In this document: piece after piece, positions 16,530-24,813 of the stretch
Layout: each line of letters opens with the position of its first letter
How positions within the stretch are numbered: position 1 is the stretch's first letter
Assembly (NCBI RefSeq): GCF_019219825.1
Contig: NZ_JAHUXH010000001.1
Location: 62,001 to 126,000, forward strand
DNA: 64,000 nt
Reading direction: 5' to 3'
DNA from: Streptomyces sp. TRM70350
GTDB taxonomy: Bacteria > Actinomycetota > Actinomycetes > Streptomycetales > Streptomycetaceae
The notes under the pieces: model-generated
The model's database searches: none
What the model was told of the DNA's origin: nothing
What the model saw: the letters and a program-made list of their open reading frames with translations, nothing else
Program-made: the position numbers and the translations under genes

Positions 16530-18494
16530 ATGGGGGAGAACGTGCAGACCCTGCCGTACGGTTCCTGGCCCTCGCCCATCGACGCGGCCCTCGCCGCCGC
16601 GCACGACGGGCACCCGGAGTTCGTGGGCTTCGTCGGCGACGAGGCGTGGTGGACCGAGCCACGGCCCACCGAGGGCGGCCGGCGCACACTGGTGCGGCGG
16701 CACGCCGACGGCAGGGAGGTGTCCGTGCTGCCCGCGCCGTGGAACGTGCGCAGCCGGGTCATCGAGTACGGCGGACAGCCCTGGGCCGGTGCCCTCGTCG
16801 ACGGCCGCCCCCTCGTGGTGTTCGTGCACTTCGCCGACCAGCGGCTGTACCGGTACGAGGAGGGCGCCGAGCCGCGTCCGCTGACGCCCGTCTCGCCGGT
16901 CGGCGGCGGGCTGCGGTGGGTGGATCCGCAGCTGCGCGTGGAGCGCGGCGAGGTGTGGTGCGTGCTGGAGGAGTTCACCGGCGACGGACCCACCGACGTG
17001 CGGCGCGTCCTGGCCGCCGTGCCGCTGGACGGCTCCGCCGCCGAGGACCGGGACGCCGTACGCGAACTCAGCGACGACCGGCACCGGTTCGTCACCGGGC
17101 CCCGCCTCTCGCCGGACGGGCGGCACGCGGCGTGGCTCGCCTGGGACCATCCGCGGATGCCGTGGGACGGTACGGAGCTGGTGCTCGCCGAGGTGACGGA
17201 CGACGGCACGCTCGCCGTGCCCCGCACGGTCGCCGGTGGCCCCGAGGAGGCCGTCGCGCAGGCGGAGTTCGCCGCCGACGGCTCCCTGCTGTACGTCAGC
17301 GACCGCACCGGCTGGTGGAACCTCTACCGCGACGGCCGGCCGCTGTGCCCGCGCGAGGAGGAGTTCGGCGGGCCGCTGTGGCGCATCGGCCACCGCTGGT
17401 TCGCGCCGCTGGACAGCGGGCTCGTCGCCGTCGTGCACGGCCGGGGCGCCACCGCCCTCGGCATACTCGACCCCGAGACCGGCGAGGTCGTCGACGCGGC
17501 CGGTCCCTGGACCGAGTTCGCGCCCGCCCTCGCGGTGCACGGCGAGCGCGTCGTGGCCGTCGGGGCCAGCCCGCGCAGCGCCTACGAGGTGGTCGAACTG
17601 GACGCCCGTACCGGCCGCGCGAGGGTGATCGGCGCAGAGCACGACGACGTGGTGGACCCGGCGTACTACCCCGAACCGCAGATCCGCACCTTCACCGGAC
17701 CCGCCGGACGCGAGATCCACGCGCACGTCTACCCGCCGCACAACCCCGGCTGCGTCCCGCCCGGCGCCGAGCTGCCGCCGTACGTCGTCTGGGCGCACGG
17801 CGGGCCGACCGGCCGCGCCCCGCTCGTCCTCGACCTCCAGATCGCCTACTTCACCTCGCGCGGCATCGGGGTGGCCGAGGTCAACTACGGCGGCTCGACC
17901 GGCTACGGGCGGGAGTACCGGGAGCGGTTGCGCGAGCAGTGGGGCGTCGTCGACGTCGAGGACTGCGCGGCCGTCGCGCTGGCCCTCGCCGAGGAGGGCA
18001 CAGCCGACCGCGACCGGCTCGCCGTGCGCGGCGGCAGCGCGGGCGGCTGGACCGCGGCCGCGTCGCTCGCCATGACCGACGTCTACGCCTGCGGCACGAT
18101 CATCTACCCGATCCTCGACCTCACCGGCTGGGCGTCGGGGGAGACCCACGACTTCGAGTCGCGGTACCTGGAGAGCCTGGTCGGACCGCTCGCCGAGGTG
18201 CCCGGCCGGTACGCGGAACGCTCGCCCGCCGAGCACGCCGACCGGATCACCGCGCCCTTCCTGCTGCTCCAGGGCCTGGACGACGTGATCTGCCCGCCCA
18301 CCCAGTGCGAGCGGTTCCTCGTACGGATGGCGGGGCGGCACGTGCCGCACGCGTACATCGCCTTCGAGGGCGAGGGGCACGGATTCCGCCGGGCCGACAC
18401 CATGATCCGCGCGCTGGAGGCGGAACTGTCCCTGTACGCCCAGGTGTTCGGGCTCACTCCGCCCGGTGTCCCGACGCTGGAGCTGTCCAAGTGA
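16530..18494 (+). CDS. S9 prolyl-oligopeptidase-family peptidase
   Basis: 654 residues. Residues 1-~400 look like the beta-propeller that gates this family ('LRWVDPQLRVERGEVWCVLE', 'LLYVSDRTGWWNLYRDG'). Residues ~410-650 are the alpha/beta-hydrolase with the nucleophile 'VRGGSAGGWTA' (Ser ~502), Asp in 'QGLDDVICPP' (~583) and His in 'EGEGHGF' (~616). It cleaves short peptides or acylaminoacyl peptides in the cytoplasm; no signal peptide is seen. ATG 16530 lies 4 bp after the M20 stop. GTG 16542, with GGGGGAG just upstream, is an alternative start. Its stop overlaps the next start (GTGA). Confidence 0.92.
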   Translation: MGENVQTLPYGSWPSPIDAALAAAHDGHPEFVGFVGDEAWWTEPRPTEGGRRTLVRRHADGREVSVLPAPWNVRSRVIEYGGQPWAGALVDGRPLVVFVHFADQRLYRYEEGAEPRPLTPVSPVGGGLRWVDPQLRVERGEVWCVLEEFTGDGPTDVRRVLAAVPLDGSAAEDRDAVRELSDDRHRFVTGPRLSPDGRHAAWLAWDHPRMPWDGTELVLAEVTDDGTLAVPRTVAGGPEEAVAQAEFAADGSLLYVSDRTGWWNLYRDGRPLCPREEEFGGPLWRIGHRWFAPLDSGLVAVVHGRGATALGILDPETGEVVDAAGPWTEFAPALAVHGERVVAVGASPRSAYEVVELDARTGRARVIGAEHDDVVDPAYYPEPQIRTFTGPAGREIHAHVYPPHNPGCVPPGAELPPYVVWAHGGPTGRAPLVLDLQIAYFTSRGIGVAEVNYGGSTGYGREYRERLREQWGVVDVEDCAAVALALAEEGTADRDRLAVRGGSAGGWTAAASLAMTDVYACGTIIYPILDLTGWASGETHDFESRYLESLVGPLAEVPGRYAERSPAEHADRITAPFLLLQGLDDVICPPTQCERFLVRMAGRHVPHAYIAFEGEGHGFRRADTMIRALEAELSLYAQVFGLTPPGVPTLELSK

Positions 18495-19414
18495 AGGAGC
18501 TGGTACGACCGCTCCGGCTGGCCCCCGGGGCCCGGGTGGCCGTCGTCGCGCCGAGCGGGCCGGTGCCCGAGGAGCGGTTGCAAGCAGGGCTCGACGTGCT
18601 GCGCGGCTGGGACCTCGACCCGGTGGTGGCGCCCCATGTGCTGGACCGGCACGGCGAGTTCGACTACCTGGCGGGCACGGACGCCGACCGGGCCGCCGAC
18701 TTCCAGGCCGCCTGGTGCGACCCGTCCGTGGCCGCCGTGCTGTGCGCCCGCGGCGGGTACGGGGCGCAGCGGATGGTCGACCTGCTCGACTGGGACGCGC
18801 TGCGGGCGGCCGGACCGAAGGTGTTCGTCGGCTTCAGCGACATCACCGCGCTGCACGAGGCGTTCGCCACCCGGCTCGGCCTGGTCACCCTGCACGGGCC
18901 GATGGCGGCCGGTGTCGACTTCCTCAAGAACGCGCGGGCGCAGGACCACCTGAAGGCCACCCTCTTCACGCCGGAGACGGTCCGCACGATCGCCTCCGGT
19001 GGCGGCGCGCTGGTGCCCGGGCGGGCGCGGGGCGTCACGTTCGGCGGCTGTGTGAGCCTGCTCGCCGCCGACCTCGGCACGCCGTACGCCCGCGGCGGTG
19101 CCCGGGGCGGGCTGCTGATGATCGAGGACGTGGGGGAGGAGGCGTACCGTCTGGACCGGATCCTGACCCAACTCCTGCGCGCCGGATGGCTCGACGGGGT
19201 CGCGGGGATCGCCCTCGGCTCGTGGCTCGGCTGCGGACCGTACGAGAAGCTGCGCCGGGTGTTCGCCGACCGGCTGGGCGGGCTCGGGGTGCCGGTGGCG
19301 GAGGAGTTCGGGTTCGGGCACTGCGAGGGGGCGTTGACGGTTCCGTTCGGGGTGAGGGCGGAGCTGGACGCGGAGGCGGGGACGCTGACGCTGGAGAAAC
19401 CGGCGCTGCGCTGA
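18491..19414 (+). CDS. S66-family LD-carboxypeptidase (LdcA/MccF-like)
   Basis: 307 residues from GTG 18491, sharing GTGA with the S9 stop. The S66 signature is present: 'VAVVAPSGPV' at the N-terminus, 'CARGGYGAQRMVDLLDW', the nucleophile in 'FVGFSDITALH' (Ser ~115), 'LMIEDVGEEAYRLDR' (Glu) and 'GHCEGALTVPFG' with the catalytic His. The family removes the terminal D-Ala from murein tetrapeptides or inactivates microcin C-like compounds (MccF). With M55, M20 and S9 partners, a role in D-amino-acid peptide or peptidoglycan peptide breakdown is more likely than immunity. Last gene of the operon. Confidence 0.93.
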   Translation: MKELVRPLRLAPGARVAVVAPSGPVPEERLQAGLDVLRGWDLDPVVAPHVLDRHGEFDYLAGTDADRAADFQAAWCDPSVAAVLCARGGYGAQRMVDLLDWDALRAAGPKVFVGFSDITALHEAFATRLGLVTLHGPMAAGVDFLKNARAQDHLKATLFTPETVRTIASGGGALVPGRARGVTFGGCVSLLAADLGTPYARGGARGGLLMIEDVGEEAYRLDRILTQLLRAGWLDGVAGIALGSWLGCGPYEKLRRVFADRLGGLGVPVAEEFGFGHCEGALTVPFGVRAELDAEAGTLTLEKPALR

Positions 19415-19465
19415 ATCTCCGTCAATTTCGAATGCAGAAACCGTTGTCACGGTGATTGACCGTGC

Positions 19466-19512
19466 GTGACACGTGTCACAGCATGGCAACCGGCCAGTAC
19501 TTACTGGTCGGT
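19466..19512. promoter_or_regulatory. Two dyads upstream of the secreted peptidase
   Basis: A perfect 14-bp palindrome GTGACACGTGTCAC lies at 19466-19479. An 11-bp inverted repeat follows, ACCGGCCAGTA at 19489-19499 and TACTGGTCGGT at 19502-19512 (one mismatch, 2-bp spacer). A further GTCACGG...CCGTG arrangement starts near 19446. Together they fill the space 30-95 bp before the GTG start at 19542, the normal place for operators. Confidence 0.45.
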
Positions 19513-19541
19513 ATCCGGGTTGTCCTCAGCGTGGAGGTCTC

Positions 19542-21326
19542 GTGTCCCGACGTGTGCCCAGATCCCGTGCCGCCCTCGCCGCCGCTCTCGGCGCCGCGCT
19601 CACCGCACCCCTCGCACTCACCGCCCCCGCCACCGCCGCGACCGGCCAGTACACCGTCACCGCCCTGAAGTTCACCGTCCAGGCGGGCGGCCGCACCTGC
19701 ACGATCGACGCCGACCTCTACCGGCCCGCGGGCGTGGACAGCGCCCACCCCGCCCCCGCCGTCCTCGCCACCAACGGCTTCGGCGGCAGCAAGAACGACG
19801 GATCCACCGGCGCCATCGGCCGGAACTTCGCCCAGCGCGGCTATGTCGGGCTCGTCTACTCCGGACTCGGCTTCGGCCGTTCGGGCTGTCTCATCTCGCT
19901 CGACGACCCGGCCATCGACGGGAGGGCCGCCTCCCAGCTGCTGGACTTCCTCGCGGGCAAACGCGCCGCCGACGACGGCACCAGCGCCGACTTCGTCACC
20001 CTGGACCGGCCCGGCGACCCGCGCGTCGGGATGATCGGCGGCTCCTACGGCGGGGCCGTCCAGCTCGCCACCGCCTCCGTCGACCACCGTGTCGACGCGC
20101 TCGTGCCCATGATCACCTGGAACGACCTGGCGTACTCGCTCGCCCCGAACAACGCCGTCGGCGCCGGAAGGGTGCCCGGCGTCTTCAAGTGGCAGTGGAC
20201 CAACGGCTTCTACCTCATCGGCGAGGGCCAGCCGCTGCTCCAGCCGAGCCTCGACCCGTCCCGCATCAACTCCCTGGCCTGCCTGCACTTCGTCACCCAG
20301 GCCTGCGACACCGTGCGCACCCTCAACTCCGGCCGCTACCCGCCCGACCGGACCGAGGAACTGCTCGACTACGCCCACAGCGTCTCCCCGGTCTCCTATC
20401 TGCACCGGGTCCAGGCACCGACCCTGCTGGTCCAGGGGCAGGCCGACAGCCTGTTCAACCTCAACGAGGCGACCAGGACGTACAAGACGCTCAAGGCCCA
20501 GGGCACGCCGGTGAAGATGATCTGGCAGTCGTGGGGACACAGCGGCGGCACCGGCGACCCGGCGGACGGCGAGCTCAACCTCGGGGCGGGCAACCTGGAG
20601 ACCAGTTACGTCGGCAAGCGGATCCTGGCCTGGTTCGACCGCTATCTGCACAAGAGGACGGCCGTCGACACCGGGCCCGCCTTCGCCTACTACCGGGACT
20701 GGGTCAGCGACCCCGGCAGCCGGTACGCCACCGCCGACCGGCTGCCCGGGCTCGGGCAGAAGCTGTACCTCTCCGGCGACGGCAAGCTCGTCGACAACCG
20801 CAGGAAGGTCGAGCGGGGGAGCCGGACGTACACCAACTGGCTGATCCCCACGAGCCATTCGGAGAGCGCTCTGGCCGGGATGCTCGGGCTGCCGGACCCG
20901 GCGCCGTACGACACCAAGGGCACCTACCTCGGCTGGACCAGTGAGCCGCTCGCGCGGGCCGTGGACGTCGTGGGTGAGCCCAGGGCCACGCTGAAGGTGC
21001 TCTCGCCGAAGGCCGGGCGGACGCAGGCCTCGGGGGACGCGGCCGACAAGCTGGTGCTGTTCGCCAAGCTGTACGACGTCGCCCCGGACGGCACGCAGAC
21101 GCTGGTGCACCGGCTGGTCGCGCCGGTCCGGGTGCCGGACGTACGCAGGCCGTTCACCGTGACGCTGCCGGGGATCGTGCACCGGTACGAGCAGGGGCAC
21201 CGGCTGCGGTTCGTGATCGCGGCGAGTGACGGGGCGTACTTCGGCAACCGGGGGATCAAGCCGGTGACCGTGGTGAGCGCGCCCGGCGACACCGGGGTGC
21301 TTCAGCTGCCGGTGGTCCGCGACTGA
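19542..21326 (+). CDS. Secreted Xaa-Pro dipeptidyl-peptidase / CocE-NonD family hydrolase
   Basis: 594 residues from GTG 19542, with GGAGG 6 bases upstream. This start gives a clean signal peptide (VSRRVPRSRAALAAALGAAL, cleavage near ATAAT). The N-terminal alpha/beta-hydrolase has 'VGMIGGSYGGAVQLAT' (nucleophile Ser), Asp in 'LLVQGQADSLFNL' and His in 'SWGHSGG'. The last ~150 residues form the jelly-roll C-terminal domain of the X-Pro dipeptidyl peptidase family ('HRYEQGHRLRFVIAASDGAY'). It cleaves X-Pro dipeptides or acts as an esterase outside the cell. It lies directly after the intracellular peptidase operon, but with its own regulatory region. Confidence 0.9.
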   Translation: MSRRVPRSRAALAAALGAALTAPLALTAPATAATGQYTVTALKFTVQAGGRTCTIDADLYRPAGVDSAHPAPAVLATNGFGGSKNDGSTGAIGRNFAQRGYVGLVYSGLGFGRSGCLISLDDPAIDGRAASQLLDFLAGKRAADDGTSADFVTLDRPGDPRVGMIGGSYGGAVQLATASVDHRVDALVPMITWNDLAYSLAPNNAVGAGRVPGVFKWQWTNGFYLIGEGQPLLQPSLDPSRINSLACLHFVTQACDTVRTLNSGRYPPDRTEELLDYAHSVSPVSYLHRVQAPTLLVQGQADSLFNLNEATRTYKTLKAQGTPVKMIWQSWGHSGGTGDPADGELNLGAGNLETSYVGKRILAWFDRYLHKRTAVDTGPAFAYYRDWVSDPGSRYATADRLPGLGQKLYLSGDGKLVDNRRKVERGSRTYTNWLIPTSHSESALAGMLGLPDPAPYDTKGTYLGWTSEPLARAVDVVGEPRATLKVLSPKAGRTQASGDAADKLVLFAKLYDVAPDGTQTLVHRLVAPVRVPDVRRPFTVTLPGIVHRYEQGHRLRFVIAASDGAYFGNRGIKPVTVVSAPGDTGVLQLPVVRD

Positions 21327-21351
21327 CGCCGCCCGCGGCCGGCCGTAGGGT
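21323..21351 (+). promoter_or_regulatory. Predicted leaderless promoter CTGACG-N17-TAGGGT
   Basis: CTGACG (21323-21328) and TAGGGT (21346-21351) are 17 bp apart and resemble the vegetative Streptomyces consensus TTGAC(A/G)/TA(G)NNT. The -10 ends six bases before the ATG at 21358, so the transcript would begin at or next to the start codon. No Shine-Dalgarno sequence is present, which agrees. Confidence 0.5.
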
Positions 21352-21357
21352 GGCGGG

Positions 21358-21918
21358 ATGCCGCACATCGCCTCCCGCCACCTCGCCGAGGGCCCCCGCG
21401 TGGGCATACGCCACTTCACCCACGAGGACGGCGCCGAGTTCACGGCACGGGTCCGGGAGAGCAAGGATCTGCACCAGCCGTGGCTCTTCCCGCCGGACAC
21501 CGCCGCGGCCTACGCCCGCTATGCCGGCCGGTTGATCGAGGACCCGACGAAGGCGGGGTTCCTGGTCTGCGAGACGGCCACGGGCGCCCTCGCCGGATAC
21601 ATCAACATCAACAACATCGTCGGCGGCGCCTTCCAGAGCGGTGCTCTCGGATACGGCGCCTTCGCGCACGCCGCCGGGCGGGGCCTGATGCGCGAGGGCC
21701 TGAACCTGGTGATCGACCACGCCTTCGGGCCGATGCGGCTGCACCGGCTGGAGATCAACGTGCAGCCGGGCAACACCGCGTCCATCGCCCTGGCCCGCGC
21801 CTGCGGATTCCGCCCGGAGGGCTTCTCGCCGAACATGCTCTACATCGACGGCGCCTGGCGGGACCACGAGCGGTGGGCGCTCACCGTCGAGATGCGGGCT
21901 TGCGGTCGATCTACCTGA
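21358..21918 (+). CDS. RimJ/RimL-type GNAT acetyltransferase
   Basis: 186 residues. Typical of the ribosomal-protein acetyltransferase branch of GNAT: 'VGIRHFTHEDGAEFTARVRE' at the N-terminus, 'GYININNIVGGAFQSGALGY' as the central hairpin, 'AAGRGLMREGLNLVIDHAFG' as the acetyl-CoA pyrophosphate loop and 'LHRLEINVQPGNTASIALAR' with the Asn-x-x-S/A motif. It probably acetylates an N-terminus or a small amine; the substrate is unknown. Leaderless translation is predicted. Confidence 0.9.
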   Translation: MPHIASRHLAEGPRVGIRHFTHEDGAEFTARVRESKDLHQPWLFPPDTAAAYARYAGRLIEDPTKAGFLVCETATGALAGYININNIVGGAFQSGALGYGAFAHAAGRGLMREGLNLVIDHAFGPMRLHRLEINVQPGNTASIALARACGFRPEGFSPNMLYIDGAWRDHERWALTVEMRACGRST

Positions 21919-21965
21919 GTGCTGTGGCGGCGACGCCTCGTACGGCGTCGGGAAGAACGCCGCGC

Positions 21966-22049
21966 ATGCGGAACATCGTGGTGATCGACGCCCCCTCCAA
22001 CCTGGACCTGCTCCCGCCCGATCCCGGCACCGTGTCCGGCTGTTACAAG
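21966..22049 (+). pseudogene. 5' remnant of an arginase/agmatinase-family gene
   Basis: About 28 codons from the ATG at 21966 read 'MRNIVVIDAPSNLDLLPPDP' and then a Gly-Thr-Val-Ser-Gly-Cys-Tyr-Lys run. This matches the conserved N-terminus of actinobacterial arginase-family proteins (DAPSNLGLxPP...GTVPGCYK, from memory). The reading then stops resembling the family and no catalytic His/Asp clusters follow before the next gene at 22144. It is best explained as the stump of a deleted gene. Confidence 0.45.
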
Positions 22050-22143
22050 CGAGGCGGGCTTCGAGGCGGCCGACCCGCGGAGGCAGCAGCTGGGGCGGGG
22101 AGACGCGGCGTTACACGGGGTTGCGCACGGGTACCCGGCGGGC

Positions 22144-22647
22144 ATGGACCGCATGGATCATCTGGAGCACCTGGACAAGCATCTGGTCGACGAGCTGGCA
22201 CAGGTCGCGCGGGAGACGATCCGCGACGAACTGCGGGAGCAGACGCGCAAGCAGCGCCGCAAGGCCACGCTGTACGCCGCGTCCGGGGCCGTCGCCCTGT
22301 ACGCGGGCGCCGCCGTCGCCCTCGCGGTCGGCCTGGCGCTCGCCGCCGCCCTGCCGGGCTGGGCCGCCGCGCTGATCACCGCGGCGATCCTCGGTGTCGT
22401 CGCCTACCTGCTGCGCGGCGCCGCCCGGCCGCACGCCGCCGGGACGCCGCACGGGCGCGCCGAGCTGGCGGCGGACCGGGACCGCGCGCACGGCGCCGCC
22501 CCGCCCGCCGGTCCGCCCGGCGGACTCAGCAACGCGTCGTACCCGTCGGTGCGGCCCCTCCCGCCGCCCCCGGCGGGCGCGGACACGCCGGGCACGCTGC
22601 CGCCGCCGGACCGCATCGACCCCGAGAACCCGCACCACCGGGCGTGA
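22144..22647 (+). CDS. Actinobacterial holin-X-like (holin superfamily III-type) membrane protein
   Basis: 167 residues. Residues 1-~40 are a charged amphipathic helix ('LVDELAQVARETIRDELREQ'). Two hydrophobic helices then form a hairpin ('LYAASGAVALYAGAAVALAV' and 'AALITAAILGVVAYLL', residues ~44-98). A Pro/Ala-rich disordered tail follows. This layout is that of the PF07332-type family often called phage holin, which in Streptomyces is chromosomal and not linked to lysis. The neighbouring SDR begins 6 bp downstream. Function unknown. Confidence 0.7.
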   Translation: MDRMDHLEHLDKHLVDELAQVARETIRDELREQTRKQRRKATLYAASGAVALYAGAAVALAVGLALAAALPGWAAALITAAILGVVAYLLRGAARPHAAGTPHGRAELAADRDRAHGAAPPAGPPGGLSNASYPSVRPLPPPPAGADTPGTLPPPDRIDPENPHHRA

Positions 22648-22653
22648 TGCGGG

Positions 22654-23676
22654 GTGCGCACATCGATCGGACGGGGCAGGGCCGTCGTCGTGACCGGAGC
22701 CACCGCCGGGGTGGGCCGGGCCACGGCGGTGGCCTTCGCCGCGCGGGGTGACCGGGTCGCCCTGCTGGCCCGCGGGCGCGAGGGGCTCGCCGCGGCGGCG
22801 GACGAGGTGCAGCGCGCCGGCGGTGAGGCGCTCGTCGTGCCGGTCGACATGGCCGACGCCAAGGCCGTCGACAACGCCGCCGAGCAGGTCGTGGACGCCT
22901 TCGGGCGGATCGACGTATGGGTCAACAACGCCTTCGCCGGAGTGTTCGCGCCGTTCACGGAGATCACGCCGGACGAGTACCGGCGGGTGACCGAGGTGAC
23001 GTATCTGGGCTATGTGTTCGGTACGCGGGCCGCGCTGCGGCACATGCTGCCCCGGGACCGGGGCACGATCGTGCAGGTCGGTTCGGCGCTGGCGTACCGG
23101 GGGATCCCCCTGCAGTCGGCGTACTGCGGGGCCAAGCACGCGATCCAGGGGTTCAACGAGTCGCTGCGGTGCGAGCTGCTGCACCAGGGCAGCGGGGTGC
23201 GGACGACGATGGTGCAGCTGCCCGCGCTCAACACCCCGCAGTTCGACTGGGTGCTGAACCGGATGCCGGGGCGGGCCCGGCCGGTGGCTCCCGTGTATCA
23301 GCCCGAGGTCGCGGCGCGGGCGATCGTGCACGCGGCGGGGCACGGGCGGCGCCGGGAGTACTGGGTGGGAGGTTCGACGGTGGGCACCCTGATCGCCAAC
23401 GCCGTCGTTCCCGGGGTGCTGGAGCGGTATCTCGCCCGGACCGGGTTCGACGCGCAGCAGGAGCCGGGGGAACACGGTGGGGTGGGGAACCTGTGGAGCC
23501 CGGCGGACGGGCCCCACGGGCGGGACTTCGGGACGTACGGGCGTTTTGACGAGGAGGCGTGTCCTGCCAGCCCACAGGGCTGGATGTCGCGCAATCGCGG
23601 GCGTGTGGCGACGGCACTCACCGTCGGTGCGGGCGTCCTGGCCGCACGCAAACTGACTGGCCGGCTCGGCGACTGA
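22654..23676 (+). CDS. Short-chain dehydrogenase/reductase with C-terminal extension
   Basis: 340 residues from GTG 22654, 6 bp after the preceding stop. Rossmann NAD(P) loop 'AVVVTGATAGVGRATAVAFA' (TGxxxGxG), 'WVNNAFAG' (NNAG-type), catalytic Ser in 'VQVGSALAYRG' and 'SAYCGAKHAIQGF' (YxxxK). The core ends near 250. The remaining ~90 residues form an extension with a short hydrophobic stretch, 'VATALTVGAGVLAARKL', at the end, which may tether it to a membrane. It is close to the DltE-like or bacterial SDR-c family; the substrate is unknown. It probably forms an operon with the membrane protein before it. Confidence 0.88.
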   Translation: MRTSIGRGRAVVVTGATAGVGRATAVAFAARGDRVALLARGREGLAAAADEVQRAGGEALVVPVDMADAKAVDNAAEQVVDAFGRIDVWVNNAFAGVFAPFTEITPDEYRRVTEVTYLGYVFGTRAALRHMLPRDRGTIVQVGSALAYRGIPLQSAYCGAKHAIQGFNESLRCELLHQGSGVRTTMVQLPALNTPQFDWVLNRMPGRARPVAPVYQPEVAARAIVHAAGHGRRREYWVGGSTVGTLIANAVVPGVLERYLARTGFDAQQEPGEHGGVGNLWSPADGPHGRDFGTYGRFDEEACPASPQGWMSRNRGRVATALTVGAGVLAARKLTGRLGD

Positions 23677-23688
23677 CTGGCATGGCCC

Positions 23689-24651
23689 TCAGTGGCTCTG
23701 CTGGAGCTGGGGCAGCACCTTCGTGCGGTAGAAGTCGAAGAAGGCGCGCTGGTCGGGGCCGATCTGGTTGACGTAGACCCGGTCGAAGCCCGCCTCGGCG
23801 AAGGCGCTGAGCGCGGACACGTGTTCGTCGACGTTGTCGCCGCAGACCGTGTTCTCGCGGATCATCTCCTCGGTGATCAGCGGCTCCAGCTGCTCGAAGT
23901 GACGCGGCGAGGGCAGGATCTGGCCCATCTCGCCGGGCAGCAGCTGGTTCGACCACAACCGGCGGACCGTACGGACCGCTTCGTCCCGGTCGGTGCCGTA
24001 GCAGACCTTCGTGCCGCCGCTCACCGGCTTGGCGCCCCCGCCGCCCTTGCGGAACTGCTCCACCATCGACTCCTCGGGCATCATCGTGATGTAGCCGTCG
24101 CCGACGCGGGCCGCCAGTGCCGTCGCCTGAGGGCCGAAGCCGGAGATGTCGATCTGGACCGGCTCGTCGGGCACGGTGTACAGGCGGGCGTTCTCCACCT
24201 TGTAGTGCGTGCCGTAGTGGCTGACCTCCTCGCCCGTGAACAGCTTGCGCATCACCTGGATGGCCTCCTCCAGCATGTCCATCCGGACGGAGGCGGGCGG
24301 CCAGGTGTGGCCGACGATGTGCTCGTTGAGCGCCTCACCCGTGCCCACACCGAGGCGGAAGCGGCCGTTGGTCATCACCGCGCTGGTCGCGGCGGCCTGC
24401 GCCACCACCGCCGGGTGGATCCGGACCGTCGGGCAGGTCACCGCGGTCTCGATCGGCAGGGACACCGCCTGGGAGATCGCGCCGATCACCGACCACACGA
24501 ACGGGCTCTGGCCCTGGGCGTCGTTCCAGGGGTGGTAGTGGTCCGAGATCCACAGGGTCTCGAATCCGGCCTGTTCGGCCATCCTCGCCTGTTCGACAAG
24601 GTCAGCGGGGCCGAACTCCTCGCAGGAGAGGAAGTAGCCGTACTCGGGCAT
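23689..24651 (-). CDS. F420-dependent LLM-class oxidoreductase
   Basis: 320 residues from ATG 24651, with GGAGGT 6 bases upstream. Luciferase-like TIM-barrel signatures: 'YGYFLSCEEFGPADLVEQAR' at the start, 'TLWISDHYHPWND', 'TCPTVRIHPAVVAQAAATSA' and 'RFRLGVGTGEALNEH'. It is closest to the F420-dependent glucose-6-phosphate dehydrogenase-like (TIGR03557-type) subgroup. It uses reduced F420 for hydride transfer to an unknown substrate. Its stop is 12 bp from the convergent SDR stop. The frame stays open far upstream, but only this start has a ribosome site. Confidence 0.9.
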   Translation of the reverse strand: MPEYGYFLSCEEFGPADLVEQARMAEQAGFETLWISDHYHPWNDAQGQSPFVWSVIGAISQAVSLPIETAVTCPTVRIHPAVVAQAAATSAVMTNGRFRLGVGTGEALNEHIVGHTWPPASVRMDMLEEAIQVMRKLFTGEEVSHYGTHYKVENARLYTVPDEPVQIDISGFGPQATALAARVGDGYITMMPEESMVEQFRKGGGGAKPVSGGTKVCYGTDRDEAVRTVRRLWSNQLLPGEMGQILPSPRHFEQLEPLITEEMIRENTVCGDNVDEHVSALSAFAEAGFDRVYVNQIGPDQRAFFDFYRTKVLPQLQQSH

Positions 24652-24813
24652 GGAACACCTCCGCGTCGGGGCGGGTGGGGTCGGGTCACCGGCCGGGTAA
24701 CCGGCCGCCCGAGCGGCAAACGCCCGGCCGAACGGGGGGTCCGTGCGGGTTTGGGCGCCCTGACCAGGGGGACGCGGAAAACCTCGTACGAGACGACCGC
24801 CGGAGGCGAAACC

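Noticed and set aside
18491..19414. Microcin C immunity gene (MccF)
   Set aside because: The S66 family includes MccF, but there is no microcin gene and the operon partners fit peptide degradation better.
22144..22647. Holin gene as sign of a prophage
   Set aside because: Holin-X-type proteins are chromosomal in actinobacteria, and no endolysin, integrase, capsid or tail gene is nearby.
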